From: Candidatus Nanopelagicaceae bacterium
GTDB lineage: Bacteria > Actinomycetota > Actinomycetes > Nanopelagicales > Nanopelagicaceae
Assembly (NCBI GenBank): GCA_023260175.1
Contig: JALQWD010000063.1
Span: 1-5,918 of the forward strand
Direction: 5' to 3'
DNA length: 5,918 bases
Shown here piece after piece: positions 1 through 5,842 of this stretch. The position numbers and the translations under genes were made by a program. The number at the start of each line of letters is the position of its first letter. Within the stretch, counting starts at the first letter, position 1. Under the pieces are notes generated by a model. It ran no database searches, was not told where the DNA came from, and saw only the letters and a list, made by a program, of their open reading frames with translations.

Positions 1-95
1 CGATCAACGCGCTTTTCGACAAACTTCTTCTCAGCCCATGAATCTGGGACCTGCTTGACGGTAACTGCGATCTTCACGTGAGCGATGTTACTCAT
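1..95 (-). CDS. etfB: Electron transfer flavoprotein beta subunit, N-terminal part (runs off left edge)
   Basis: Read from position 95 leftwards, the minus strand gives 31 codons beginning MSNIAHVKIAVTVKQVPDSW and continuing AEKKFVEKRVD. The segment VKIAVTVKQVPDSWAEKK matches the start of EtfB/FixA proteins, which typically open (M)KI-V-VKQVPDT. EtfB forms a heterodimer with EtfA that carries FAD and AMP and shuttles electrons from acyl-CoA and other flavin dehydrogenases to the quinone pool; this is family knowledge. The ATG at 95 adds six residues before the usual start. A GTG at 77 would match the family start more exactly, but neither has a clear ribosome binding site and I prefer the ATG. 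The gene diverges from glgX across a 63-bp spacer, and a palindrome (88-101) covers its start codon. Only the N-terminus is visible, so no nucleotide-binding motif can be checked. Confidence 0.82.
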   Translation of the reverse strand, partial: MSNIAHVKIAVTVKQVPDSWAEKKFVEKRVD

Positions 96-101
96 GAGTA
101 G
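88..101. promoter_or_regulatory. Candidate operator, TTACT-N4-AGTAG, over the etfB start
   Basis: TTACT (88-92), spacer CATG, AGTAG (97-101). The inner 12 bases (89-100) are a perfect palindrome that includes the etfB start codon at 95-93. The same TTACT-N4-AGTA pattern occurs upstream of fabD (2271) and acpP (4241). Binding here could block etfB expression directly and also affect glgX, which starts 58 bp to the right. The regulator is unknown, and the operator role is inferred from recurrence. Confidence 0.45.
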
Positions 102-158
102 CAATTCTTTACTAGTTATTTACCTAGTTTCAGCGAGTTACAGGGCAGACTTACCGCC
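96..158. promoter_or_regulatory. Divergent etfB/glgX promoter region
   Basis: This 63-bp spacer separates the start codons of etfB (minus) and glgX (plus), so it must carry at least part of both promoters. It has an AT-rich core at about 102-130. TAGTTT at 125-130 is a possible -10 for glgX and TAAATA on the opposite strand (about 118-123) a possible -10 for etfB, but neither has a convincing -35. There is no strong Shine-Dalgarno before glgX; the closest purine run, AGGG at 142-145, lies 13 bases from the ATG. The region assignment is safe, the individual elements are not. Confidence 0.4.
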
Positions 159-2270
159 ATGCTTCAGGCCGATCCTCGTTTTCTGGGCGCAATTCCAACC
201 GAAGAGGGAACTAACTTCTCTATCTGGGCGGAGGCTGCCGACGCGGTCGAGGTCTGCCTATTTGATGAGATTAACGGCAAGCTGGTCGAAACCCGCTACT
301 CGCTCTCCCATCGCAATGGCCCGATTTTCCATGGCTACCTAAAAGGTGTGCGCCCTGGGCAGCGATATGGCTTCCGTGTTTATGGGCCGTGGGAACCTGA
401 ACGTGGTTCTAGATTTAATCCAAATAAATTATTAATTGATCCTTATGCGCACGCGCTTTCGGGCGAACTCAATTATGTTCCAGAGATTTATGGCCATATC
501 GCAGAAGATGGTTACGGCGCCGGTGATCCAAACATCATTGATGATCGTAACTCTGCAAAGCATGTTCCGCTTTCGGTTGTAACCGATGATTCGCCTAGAC
601 ATATCAATCATCCGCATATTAACTGGCAAGATTTGGTTATTTATGAAGCGCATGTAAAAGGTCTTACTTGGGCCAATGAAGCGATTCCGGAAAATGAACG
701 CGGAACTTATAAAGCGCTCGGACATCAATCAACAATTGATTATTTAAAACATATTGGCGTAAATGCGATTGAGCTTCTTCCAATTCATGAACATGCAACC
801 GAACCAGCAATCTGGGCGCGAGGTCGTCGCAATCACTGGGGTTATAACGCAATTGCTTTCTCAGTTCCTCATCGCGCATACGCCGCAACAGATAATCCAA
901 TTACAGAGTTGCAAGAAGCAGTTGATCGTTTGCATGAAAATGGCATAGAAGTTTTACTTGACGTGGTCTACAACCACACCGCTGAAGGTGGGCCAGGTGG
1001 ACCGCACATTACTTATAAAGGAATCGATAATCGAAATTGGTACCGCCATGGTGGCACCAGCCATTACATCGATAACACCGGTTGCGGAAATACCTTCTCG
1101 GCTGGAAAACCACATGGCGTACGCTTAGTAATTGATTCGCTACGTTGGTGGACCCAAGTAATCGGTGTAGATGGATTCCGTTTTGATTTAGCACCCGCAC
1201 TTAATCGCACCGGAAATATGATCGATTCGGCGCTTTTTGCGGCAATTGCAGCGGACCCCGTTCTGCGCCAATTGAAATTAATTGCCGAACCTTGGGATAT
1301 TTCCCGTTATTCATTGGGAGAATTTCAATATCCATGGCGCGAGTGGAATGACTATTACCGCGACGCAGTTCGCCAGTTCTGGTTAGGCGATATTGCGCGT
1401 GGATACGGCGAAGGCGTTAGTGCGCTTGCTTCATCTATCTCTGGATCAAGCAACATCTTCTACTTCCGCGGACCAACAACTTCTATTAATTTCATAACTG
1501 CGCATGATGGCTTCACCATGAATGACTTAGTTACCTATCACGAGAAGAAAAACTTCGCGAATGAAGAAAATAATCGCGATGGCAATAACACAAATCGTTC
1601 ATGGAACGTAGGTCACGAAGGCCCAACTAAAGATCCAAAGATTAATCAGATTCGTCAATCACTTCAGAAATCAATGATGGCAACACTCCTGCTTTCATCT
1701 GGTGTTCCAATGGTGACAATGGGCGATGAAGTTGGCCGCACGCAGCATGGTTCTAATAATGCATTTACCGTTCCTATTGATTTGAATTGGGAGAATTGGA
1801 ACAAAGAGATTGCATGGCAAGGTGGTTGGACCTTGGACTGGAACCCAACTGGAGAGAAGAAAGATTTACAGGATGCATTTATTGAGTTGATGCGTATTCG
1901 TAAAACTTATCTCTCAGATATCACTTCAGAATTTTTCACTGGTCGCATTGACTTCGGTACAGAACGTAAGGACATTGCTTGGTTTAGCCTCTCTGGCAAT
2001 GAAATGACTGATGCCCACTGGTCTGATGGAGATAAACGTTCATTGACTGTTTTCTTTGAAGCTGGACCAAAGAATGGTTTGGTATTGATGATGAATTCAT
2101 TTGGCGAAGAGACCACATTTACTCTTCCAGGTGCCGCATGGGGTGAAGGTATGCGCTGCATATTTGATTCATTCCAAACAACCGCTACTTACAATCCTGC
2201 TCTTGCAGCGCCTGGAGATAAGGTGCAAGTTTCGCCTCATTCTCTCCAGGTTTGGTTAGTAAACCGCTAA
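159..2270 (+). CDS. glgX: Glycogen debranching enzyme GlgX (isoamylase type, GH13)
   Basis: Cytoplasmic enzyme predicted to hydrolyse alpha-1,6 branch points of phosphorylase-trimmed glycogen. Its 703 residues are normal for the family. Residues ~8-95 form a CBM48-like N-terminal domain ending in the family motif RFNPNKLLIDPYA (85-97). The GH13 barrel follows with IYEAHVKGLT (161-170), HWGYN (226-230), region I DVVYNHT (268-274), region II GFRFD with nucleophile Asp343, region III IAEPWD with acid/base Glu377, and region IV TAHD with transition-state Asp450. The last ~100 residues look like the C-terminal beta domain. The ATG at 159 places the conserved LGA..TEEGTNFS start correctly. Two oddities: the segment after MGDEVGRTQ reads HGSNNAFTVP rather than the usual GNNNAYCQDN, and the first ~85 codons are more GC-rich than the rest. 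It is divergent from etfB and 39 bp upstream of fabD. Maltooligosyltrehalose trehalohydrolase (treZ) is a relative, but the motifs favour GlgX. Confidence 0.95.
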   Translation: MLQADPRFLGAIPTEEGTNFSIWAEAADAVEVCLFDEINGKLVETRYSLSHRNGPIFHGYLKGVRPGQRYGFRVYGPWEPERGSRFNPNKLLIDPYAHALSGELNYVPEIYGHIAEDGYGAGDPNIIDDRNSAKHVPLSVVTDDSPRHINHPHINWQDLVIYEAHVKGLTWANEAIPENERGTYKALGHQSTIDYLKHIGVNAIELLPIHEHATEPAIWARGRRNHWGYNAIAFSVPHRAYAATDNPITELQEAVDRLHENGIEVLLDVVYNHTAEGGPGGPHITYKGIDNRNWYRHGGTSHYIDNTGCGNTFSAGKPHGVRLVIDSLRWWTQVIGVDGFRFDLAPALNRTGNMIDSALFAAIAADPVLRQLKLIAEPWDISRYSLGEFQYPWREWNDYYRDAVRQFWLGDIARGYGEGVSALASSISGSSNIFYFRGPTTSINFITAHDGFTMNDLVTYHEKKNFANEENNRDGNNTNRSWNVGHEGPTKDPKINQIRQSLQKSMMATLLLSSGVPMVTMGDEVGRTQHGSNNAFTVPIDLNWENWNKEIAWQGGWTLDWNPTGEKKDLQDAFIELMRIRKTYLSDITSEFFTGRIDFGTERKDIAWFSLSGNEMTDAHWSDGDKRSLTVFFEAGPKNGLVLMMNSFGEETTFTLPGAAWGEGMRCIFDSFQTTATYNPALAAPGDKVQVSPHSLQVWLVNR

Positions 2271-2284
2271 TTACTTCTAAGTAC
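2271..2284. promoter_or_regulatory. Candidate operator, TTACT-N4-AGTAC, upstream of fabD
   Basis: TTACT (2271-2275), spacer TCTA, AGTAC (2280-2284). The arms TACTT and AAGTA (2272-2276, 2279-2283) are perfect inverted repeats around CT. The site begins at the first base after the glgX stop codon and ends 25 bases before the fabD ATG. It covers where the -35 of the fabD promoter would lie if TAAACT (2298-2303) is the -10, an arrangement typical of repression. It is one of three copies of the pattern in the window. The regulator is unknown. Confidence 0.5.
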
Positions 2285-2297
2285 TCACTCTGCGCTT

Positions 2298-2303
2298 TAA
2301 ACT
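2298..2303 (+). promoter_or_regulatory. Possible -10 element of a leaderless fabD promoter
   Basis: TAAACT fits the actinobacterial -10 pattern TANNNT and ends six bases before the fabD ATG (2310), so transcription could begin at the start codon itself. No Shine-Dalgarno sequence precedes the ATG, which supports a leaderless reading. The -35 candidate at a 17-bp spacing (TTCTAA, 2275-2280) is weak. Confidence 0.35.
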
Positions 2304-2309
2304 AATTAC

Positions 2310-3221
2310 ATGCTCGCACTGCTATTTCCAGGTCAAGGTTCGCAAACTCCAGGAATGCTCGCTCCTTGGTTAAATGACGAAACTAAAAAGGTTGTGGCTA
2401 ATTGGTCGCTACACATCGATTTAGATCTAGAGCGTTTAGGAACAACAGCAAGCGCTGATGAAATTAAAGATACTGCAAATGCGCAGCCACTAATTGTTGC
2501 TGCCGGTCTTCTTGGTGCGCAGGCTCTTGGTTTGAATAAGTTTGCAGTTGTAGCTGGCCACTCGGTTGGAGAAATTACCGCTGCAGGTGTTTCTGGCGTG
2601 CTCTCCCCTGCTCACGCTCTGGAATTAGTTCGTCAACGCGGCATCGCCATGGCCAAGGCTGCAAGCCAGGTAGAAACTGGAATGGCTGCCATTCTTGGTG
2701 GAGATCGCCAAGAAGTTTTAAATGCAATTAAATCTTTTGATTTAGTGCCGGCCAATGACAATGGTGCAGGGCAAATTGTTGCCGCAGGTTCTTTAGAGCA
2801 AATAGATAAGTTGGTTGAAAATCCTCCTGCAGGTGCTCGAGTACGCGCATTGGCAGTTGCTGGTGCTTTCCATACACACTTTATGCATTCAGCTGAATCT
2901 CACGTTGCCTCTTTCGTAGAGAAAGTTTCTATTAACGAACCAACTTCACAACTATTATCAAATAAAGATGGCGCAGTAGTTAGTGGCGGTAAAGATGCAA
3001 TCAATCGTATTGTTAATCAAATCGCTAACCCGGTTCGTTGGGATTTATGTATGGAATCTCTTGTGCAGCTAGGAATAACTGGCGTAATTGAATTTCCACC
3101 GGCAGGAACTTTGGTTGGATTGCTTAAGCGAGCAACGCCTGGAATTGAATCCTTTGCTCTTAAATCACCAGATGATTTGGCTGCCGCTAAGGAATTTGCC
3201 ATCAAACATGGTGGCGCATGA
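2310..3221 (+). CDS. fabD: Malonyl-CoA:ACP transacylase FabD
   Basis: Transfers malonyl groups from malonyl-CoA to acyl carrier protein, supplying the extender unit of fatty acid synthase II in the cytoplasm. The 303-residue protein is of normal family size. It opens with the FPGQGSQ motif (6-12; Gln9 aligns with the oxyanion-hole glutamine of E. coli FabD), has the nucleophile motif GHSVG with Ser85, a conserved Arg110 (VRQRG) that should bind the malonyl carboxylate, and GAFHTHFM with catalytic His188. The C-terminal EFPPAGTLVGLLKRA (261-275) followed by ALKSPDDL is characteristic of actinobacterial FabD. The start is fixed by the FPGQGSQ motif, which lies only a few residues in. The gene heads the fab cluster, with an operator-like palindrome just upstream, and its stop overlaps the fabH start. 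In Streptomyces a regulator gene (fasR) sits just before fabD; here glgX occupies that place. Confidence 0.96.
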   Translation: MLALLFPGQGSQTPGMLAPWLNDETKKVVANWSLHIDLDLERLGTTASADEIKDTANAQPLIVAAGLLGAQALGLNKFAVVAGHSVGEITAAGVSGVLSPAHALELVRQRGIAMAKAASQVETGMAAILGGDRQEVLNAIKSFDLVPANDNGAGQIVAAGSLEQIDKLVENPPAGARVRALAVAGAFHTHFMHSAESHVASFVEKVSINEPTSQLLSNKDGAVVSGGKDAINRIVNQIANPVRWDLCMESLVQLGITGVIEFPPAGTLVGLLKRATPGIESFALKSPDDLAAAKEFAIKHGGA

Positions 3222-4219
3222 TCAAAGTCCCAACAGGCAGTAACGCATCAATACTTTCAGTAGGTATTTATCGTGCTACTAATGTGGTGCCGAACTCAGC
3301 AATTGTTGAAAAAATCGATTCGACGGATGAGTGGATTCAACAAAGAACCGGAATCGAAACTCGCCGCTTTGCAGATAAGAATATTTCAGTAATTGATATG
3401 GGTACCGCTGCAGCCCTGCAGGCCATGCAGCGTGCCGGAATTTCTGCAGAACAGGTAGATGTAGTAATTCTTGCAACGATTACCTATCCGCATCAGACTC
3501 CAAGCGGCGCATCAGGCATCGCAACCAATATTGGCGCACATAAAGCCGCTGCTTTTGATTTATCTGCTGCCTGTGCCGGTTTTACTTATGGCGTAGGGCT
3601 AGCAAATGATTTGGTTCGCGGTGGCACTGCAAAGCATGTGCTGGTTATTGGTTCAGAGAAAATTAGCGATTTCACCAATCCAACAGATCGCGCAACGGCA
3701 TTTATCTTTGCTGATGGTGCAGGCGCAGTTGTAGTTGGACCAAGCGCTGAACAAGGAATTGGACCAACAGCTTGGGGTTCAGATTCTGATCAAAGAGATG
3801 CAATCACTATGTCTTCTTGGTTAAATTTCAAATATACAGATGCTCCTGCAAACACAATTGAATGGCCAGATATTGTCCAAGAAGGACAACGAGTATTTCG
3901 TTGGGCAGTTTTCTCGGTAAGCAAAGTCGGAAGTAAAGCTATTGAATTGGCGGGCATAACGCCGGATAAGTTAAAGGCATTTGTACCGCATCAAGCTAAT
4001 TTAAGAATTATCGAATCTATGGCGAAAGATATGAAACTTTCACCTGATGTATTGATTGCAGATGACATACGAACCAATGGAAATACATCTGCAGCATCAA
4101 TTCCACTTGCAATGGATGCTCTCCTTCAGGCGCACCCAGAGATGCACGGTCAGTTAGCGCTAATCATCGGCTATGGCGCAGGTCTCGCTTATGCGGCTCA
4201 AGTCATTAAATTGCCTTAA
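3218..4219 (+). CDS. fabH: Beta-ketoacyl-ACP synthase III FabH
   Basis: Catalyses the first condensation of fatty acid synthesis, joining an acyl-CoA primer to malonyl-ACP. The 333-residue protein carries the thiolase-fold catalytic triad: Cys119 in SAACAG, His258 in FVPHQAN and Asn289 in NGNTSAAS. The N-terminal STDEWIQQRTGIETR (35-49) is the conserved segment that includes the primer-CoA contact tryptophan (Trp39). The C-terminus GYGAGLAYAAQVIKLP has the actinobacterial form. Such enzymes often accept branched acyl-CoA primers, but specificity cannot be read from this sequence. The start overlaps the fabD stop by four bases (ATGA), implying translational coupling. The ATG places the conserved ILSVGIYRATNVVPN at the usual distance. 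A 121-bp gap follows before acpP. Confidence 0.96.
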   Translation: MIKVPTGSNASILSVGIYRATNVVPNSAIVEKIDSTDEWIQQRTGIETRRFADKNISVIDMGTAAALQAMQRAGISAEQVDVVILATITYPHQTPSGASGIATNIGAHKAAAFDLSAACAGFTYGVGLANDLVRGGTAKHVLVIGSEKISDFTNPTDRATAFIFADGAGAVVVGPSAEQGIGPTAWGSDSDQRDAITMSSWLNFKYTDAPANTIEWPDIVQEGQRVFRWAVFSVSKVGSKAIELAGITPDKLKAFVPHQANLRIIESMAKDMKLSPDVLIADDIRTNGNTSAASIPLAMDALLQAHPEMHGQLALIIGYGAGLAYAAQVIKLP

Positions 4220-4240
4220 TTAACTCCAATTCCGAGCCTA

Positions 4241-4254
4241 TTACTCGAAAGTAA
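4241..4254. promoter_or_regulatory. Candidate operator, TTACT-N4-AGTAA, upstream of acpP
   Basis: TTACT (4241-4245), spacer CGAA, AGTAA (4250-4254): two perfect 5-bp arms, making it the most symmetric of the three copies. It lies 21 bases after the fabH stop and 86 bases before the acpP ATG. As RNA it would form only a short AT-rich hairpin with no U tract following, so a terminator role is unlikely. Confidence 0.5.
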
Positions 4255-4315
4255 GCCCCTTTTACCTGCACAATATCCACCTGTAACAGTTAGAAAAACG
4301 CAGCGACGCGTTGTC

Positions 4316-4321
4316 TATAAA
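4316..4321 (+). promoter_or_regulatory. Possible -10 element for acpP
   Basis: TATAAA matches TATAAT at five of six positions and would give a leader of about a dozen bases containing the purine run AAAAGAGA before the acpP ATG at 4341. No recognisable -35 lies at standard spacing, so the promoter call rests on the -10 and the unusually long gap. Confidence 0.3.
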
Positions 4322-4340
4322 AACGAAAAGAGAAATATCA

Positions 4341-4589
4341 ATGGCACTAAACGAAGCAGATGTTCTTGCTGGTCTAAAAGAGATCGTTGAAGAAGTTGCT
4401 GGCGTTCCAGCTGCATCAATCGAAATGGGCAAGAGCTTCACTGACGACCTAGATGTTGATTCACTATCAATGGTTGAAGTTGTTGTTGCTGCTGAAGAGC
4501 GTTTCGGCGTAAAGATTCCTGATGATCAGGTAGCTGAATTAGCAACAGTTGGCGATGCAGTTAACTTCATCGTAAAGGCTTCGGCTTAA
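4341..4589 (+). CDS. acpP: Acyl carrier protein AcpP
   Basis: An 82-residue acidic carrier that holds the growing acyl chain on a 4'-phosphopantetheine arm. The attachment motif is DVDSLSMVE, with Ser41 the modified residue. Before it comes the family helix I region (about residues 5-20), and after it the helix II run MVEVVVAAEERFGVKIPDDQ (44-63), which docks with FabD, FabH and FabF. I chose the ATG at 4341 because it gives the standard ACP N-terminus (MALNEADVLAGLKEIV) and is preceded by the purine-rich AAAAGAGA. An in-frame TTG at 4311 would add ten basic residues foreign to ACPs. The gene sits between fabH and fabF, probably with its own promoter in the preceding gap, and is followed 9 bp later by fabF. 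Confidence 0.96.
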   Translation: MALNEADVLAGLKEIVEEVAGVPAASIEMGKSFTDDLDVDSLSMVEVVVAAEERFGVKIPDDQVAELATVGDAVNFIVKASA

Positions 4590-4598
4590 TTCCCTAAA

Positions 4599-5831
4599 AT
4601 GACAAGACGCGTTGTTGTAACTGGTTTAGGTGCCACTACTCCACTTGGCGGAGATGTTGCATCCACTTGGGCTAACGCCGTCGCTGGTAAATCGGGCGCA
4701 CGGTTGATGAAGCACGAGTGGGCAAGCACCTTGCCAGTTCACTTCGCAGCAGAAGTTTTTGTCGAACCATCTGAAGTTATGAAGCCAGTTGAGCTTCGAC
4801 GCTTAGATCGTTCAGAGCAGTTTGCGCTAATTGCTTCACGTGAAGCATTTGCAGATGCCGGTAGCCCAGAGCTAGATCTTGAACGTCTAGGCGTTGTAAT
4901 TGCATCAGGCATCGGTGGAGTTACCTCTTTATTAGAGCAGTACCGAATCTTGGTTGAAAAGGGAGCGCGTTTAGTTTCGCCGCATACCGTGCCAATGATT
5001 ATGCCTAATGGTCCTGCAGCAAATGTAGGTTTGGAATTTAAAGCAAAAGCTGGAGTACATACTCCAGTATCTGCTTGTGCATCTGGCGCTGAAGCAATCG
5101 GTTATGCATTCGACATGATTCGCAACAATCGCGCAGATGTTGTTATTGCAGGTGGCGTAGAAGCATCAGTTGATGCGCTGCCAATGGCTGGCTTTGCGGC
5201 AATGAAGGCTCTTTCAACACGTAATGATGCGCCAGAGAAGGCATCTCGTCCTTACGATCAAGATCGTGATGGTTTTGTGCTTGGCGAAGGTGGCGGCGTA
5301 CTAATTCTTGAAGAGTACGAACATGCAAAGGCGCGCGGCGCAAAGATTTACTGCGAAATCGCAGGTCAAGGTTTAACTTCAGATGGCTATCACATCGCGG
5401 CTCCAGATCCAGAAGGTCGCGGAGTTATTCGTGCAATGCAATTAGCACTTAAGGATGCTGGCCTTTCAACAAAAGATATTTTCCACCTAAATGCACATGC
5501 AACATCTACTCCAGCAGGAGATGTTGCGGAAGCAAATGCACTTCGCGGAGCGCTTGGCGCAGATGCTGATCACGTTGCAGTCTCCGCAACCAAATCAATG
5601 ACCGGCCACTTACTAGGTGGTGCTGGTGCAGTTGAATCAGTGCTAATTGTTAAAGCGCTACAAGAGCGTTTAGCTCCCCCAACAATTAACATTGATAATT
5701 TAGATCCAGCAGTTACCGTAGACGTGGTTCGAGATAAAGCACGCGAACTTCCAAAGGGCGATATTGCAGCGCTTAATGATTCATTCGGCTTCGGTGGCCA
5801 CGACGTAGTATTGGTGTTTAAGAGTATTTAG
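4599..5831 (+). CDS. fabF: Beta-ketoacyl-ACP synthase II FabF (KasA-like)
   Basis: Elongating condensing enzyme that adds two carbons from malonyl-ACP to an acyl-ACP. The 410 residues match the family length. The N-terminus RRVVVTGLGATTPLG (3-17) is typical. The catalytic Cys-His-His triad is Cys160 in VSACASG, His300 in NAHATSTPAGD and His337 in KSMTGHLLGGAGA, with Lys332 nearby. The C-terminal loop is DSFGFGGHD (394-402), resembling the GFGGHN form of actinobacterial KasA proteins rather than the GFGGTN form of E. coli, with Asp in place of Asn. The start follows the acpP stop by nine bases (TTCCCTAAA) with no Shine-Dalgarno sequence, so translation probably depends on coupling or on a noncanonical mechanism. 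It is the only elongating synthase in the window. A perfect 18-base inverted repeat lies inside the gene at 5050-5067. Confidence 0.96.
   Translation: MTRRVVVTGLGATTPLGGDVASTWANAVAGKSGARLMKHEWASTLPVHFAAEVFVEPSEVMKPVELRRLDRSEQFALIASREAFADAGSPELDLERLGVVIASGIGGVTSLLEQYRILVEKGARLVSPHTVPMIMPNGPAANVGLEFKAKAGVHTPVSACASGAEAIGYAFDMIRNNRADVVIAGGVEASVDALPMAGFAAMKALSTRNDAPEKASRPYDQDRDGFVLGEGGGVLILEEYEHAKARGAKIYCEIAGQGLTSDGYHIAAPDPEGRGVIRAMQLALKDAGLSTKDIFHLNAHATSTPAGDVAEANALRGALGADADHVAVSATKSMTGHLLGGAGAVESVLIVKALQERLAPPTINIDNLDPAVTVDVVRDKARELPKGDIAALNDSFGFGGHDVVLVFKSI
5050..5067. repeat. Perfect 18-base inverted repeat inside fabF
   Basis: CTGGAGTA (5050-5057) and TACTCCAG (5060-5067) are exact reverse complements separated by CA. 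The repeat encodes residues just before the active-site motif VSACASG, so it overlaps conserved protein sequence. It could form a stem in mRNA, although the 2-base loop is too tight without opening a pair or two. Function is unknown and it may be chance. Confidence 0.5.
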
Positions 5832-5842
5832 TAACTCTACTC

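Larger units (their letters stand above)
4220..4340 (+). promoter_or_regulatory. fabH-acpP intergenic region with probable internal promoter
   Basis: At 121 bp this is the longest gap within the fab cluster; the other junctions are -4, 9 and 11 bp. It holds the third TTACT-N4-AGTA palindrome (4241-4254), CTGT-A-ACAG (4281-4289), a small inverted repeat AACGC/GCGTT (4297-4312) and a -10-like TATAAA (4316-4321). I found no small ORF or RNA gene in it. An extra promoter would fit the usual need for much more ACP than FabD or FabH; that is inference. Confidence 0.5.

Noticed and set aside
75..77. GTG start for etfB
   Set aside because: It would match the usual EtfB N-terminus, but it has no ribosome binding site and an in-frame ATG lies six codons upstream. 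It remains possible.
85..342. 85-codon plus-strand open frame overlapping the etfB and glgX starts
   Set aside because: It overlaps two recognisable genes in another frame or strand and its translation resembles no protein family; it is a shadow frame.
432..1200. Antisense and alternate-frame open frames inside glgX (432-728, 664-900, 763-948, 1009-1200)
   Set aside because: All lie inside the well-supported glgX reading frame, and their translations show no domain or low-complexity pattern expected of real proteins.
3251..3262. TACT-TTC-AGTA near the fabH start
   Set aside because: The spacer is three bases rather than four, the left arm lacks the leading TT, and it lies in conserved coding sequence; not counted as a fourth operator.
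4241..4260. Hairpin TTACT-CGAA-AGTAA as a terminator after fabH
   Set aside because: The stem is only five AT-rich pairs and is followed by GCCCC rather than a U tract, so intrinsic termination is unlikely.
4297..4312. AACGC/GCGTT inverted repeat in the acpP leader as a riboregulator
   Set aside because: Five-base arms with a six-base loop are common by chance, and no known riboswitch fold is visible around it.
4311..4340. TTG at 4311 as the acpP start
   Set aside because: It adds ten basic residues not found in acyl carrier proteins and overlaps the likely promoter; the ATG at 4341 gives the standard N-terminus.
5143..5343. 66-codon antisense open frame in fabF
   Set aside because: It lies wholly within fabF coding sequence over conserved residues and has no recognisable product.
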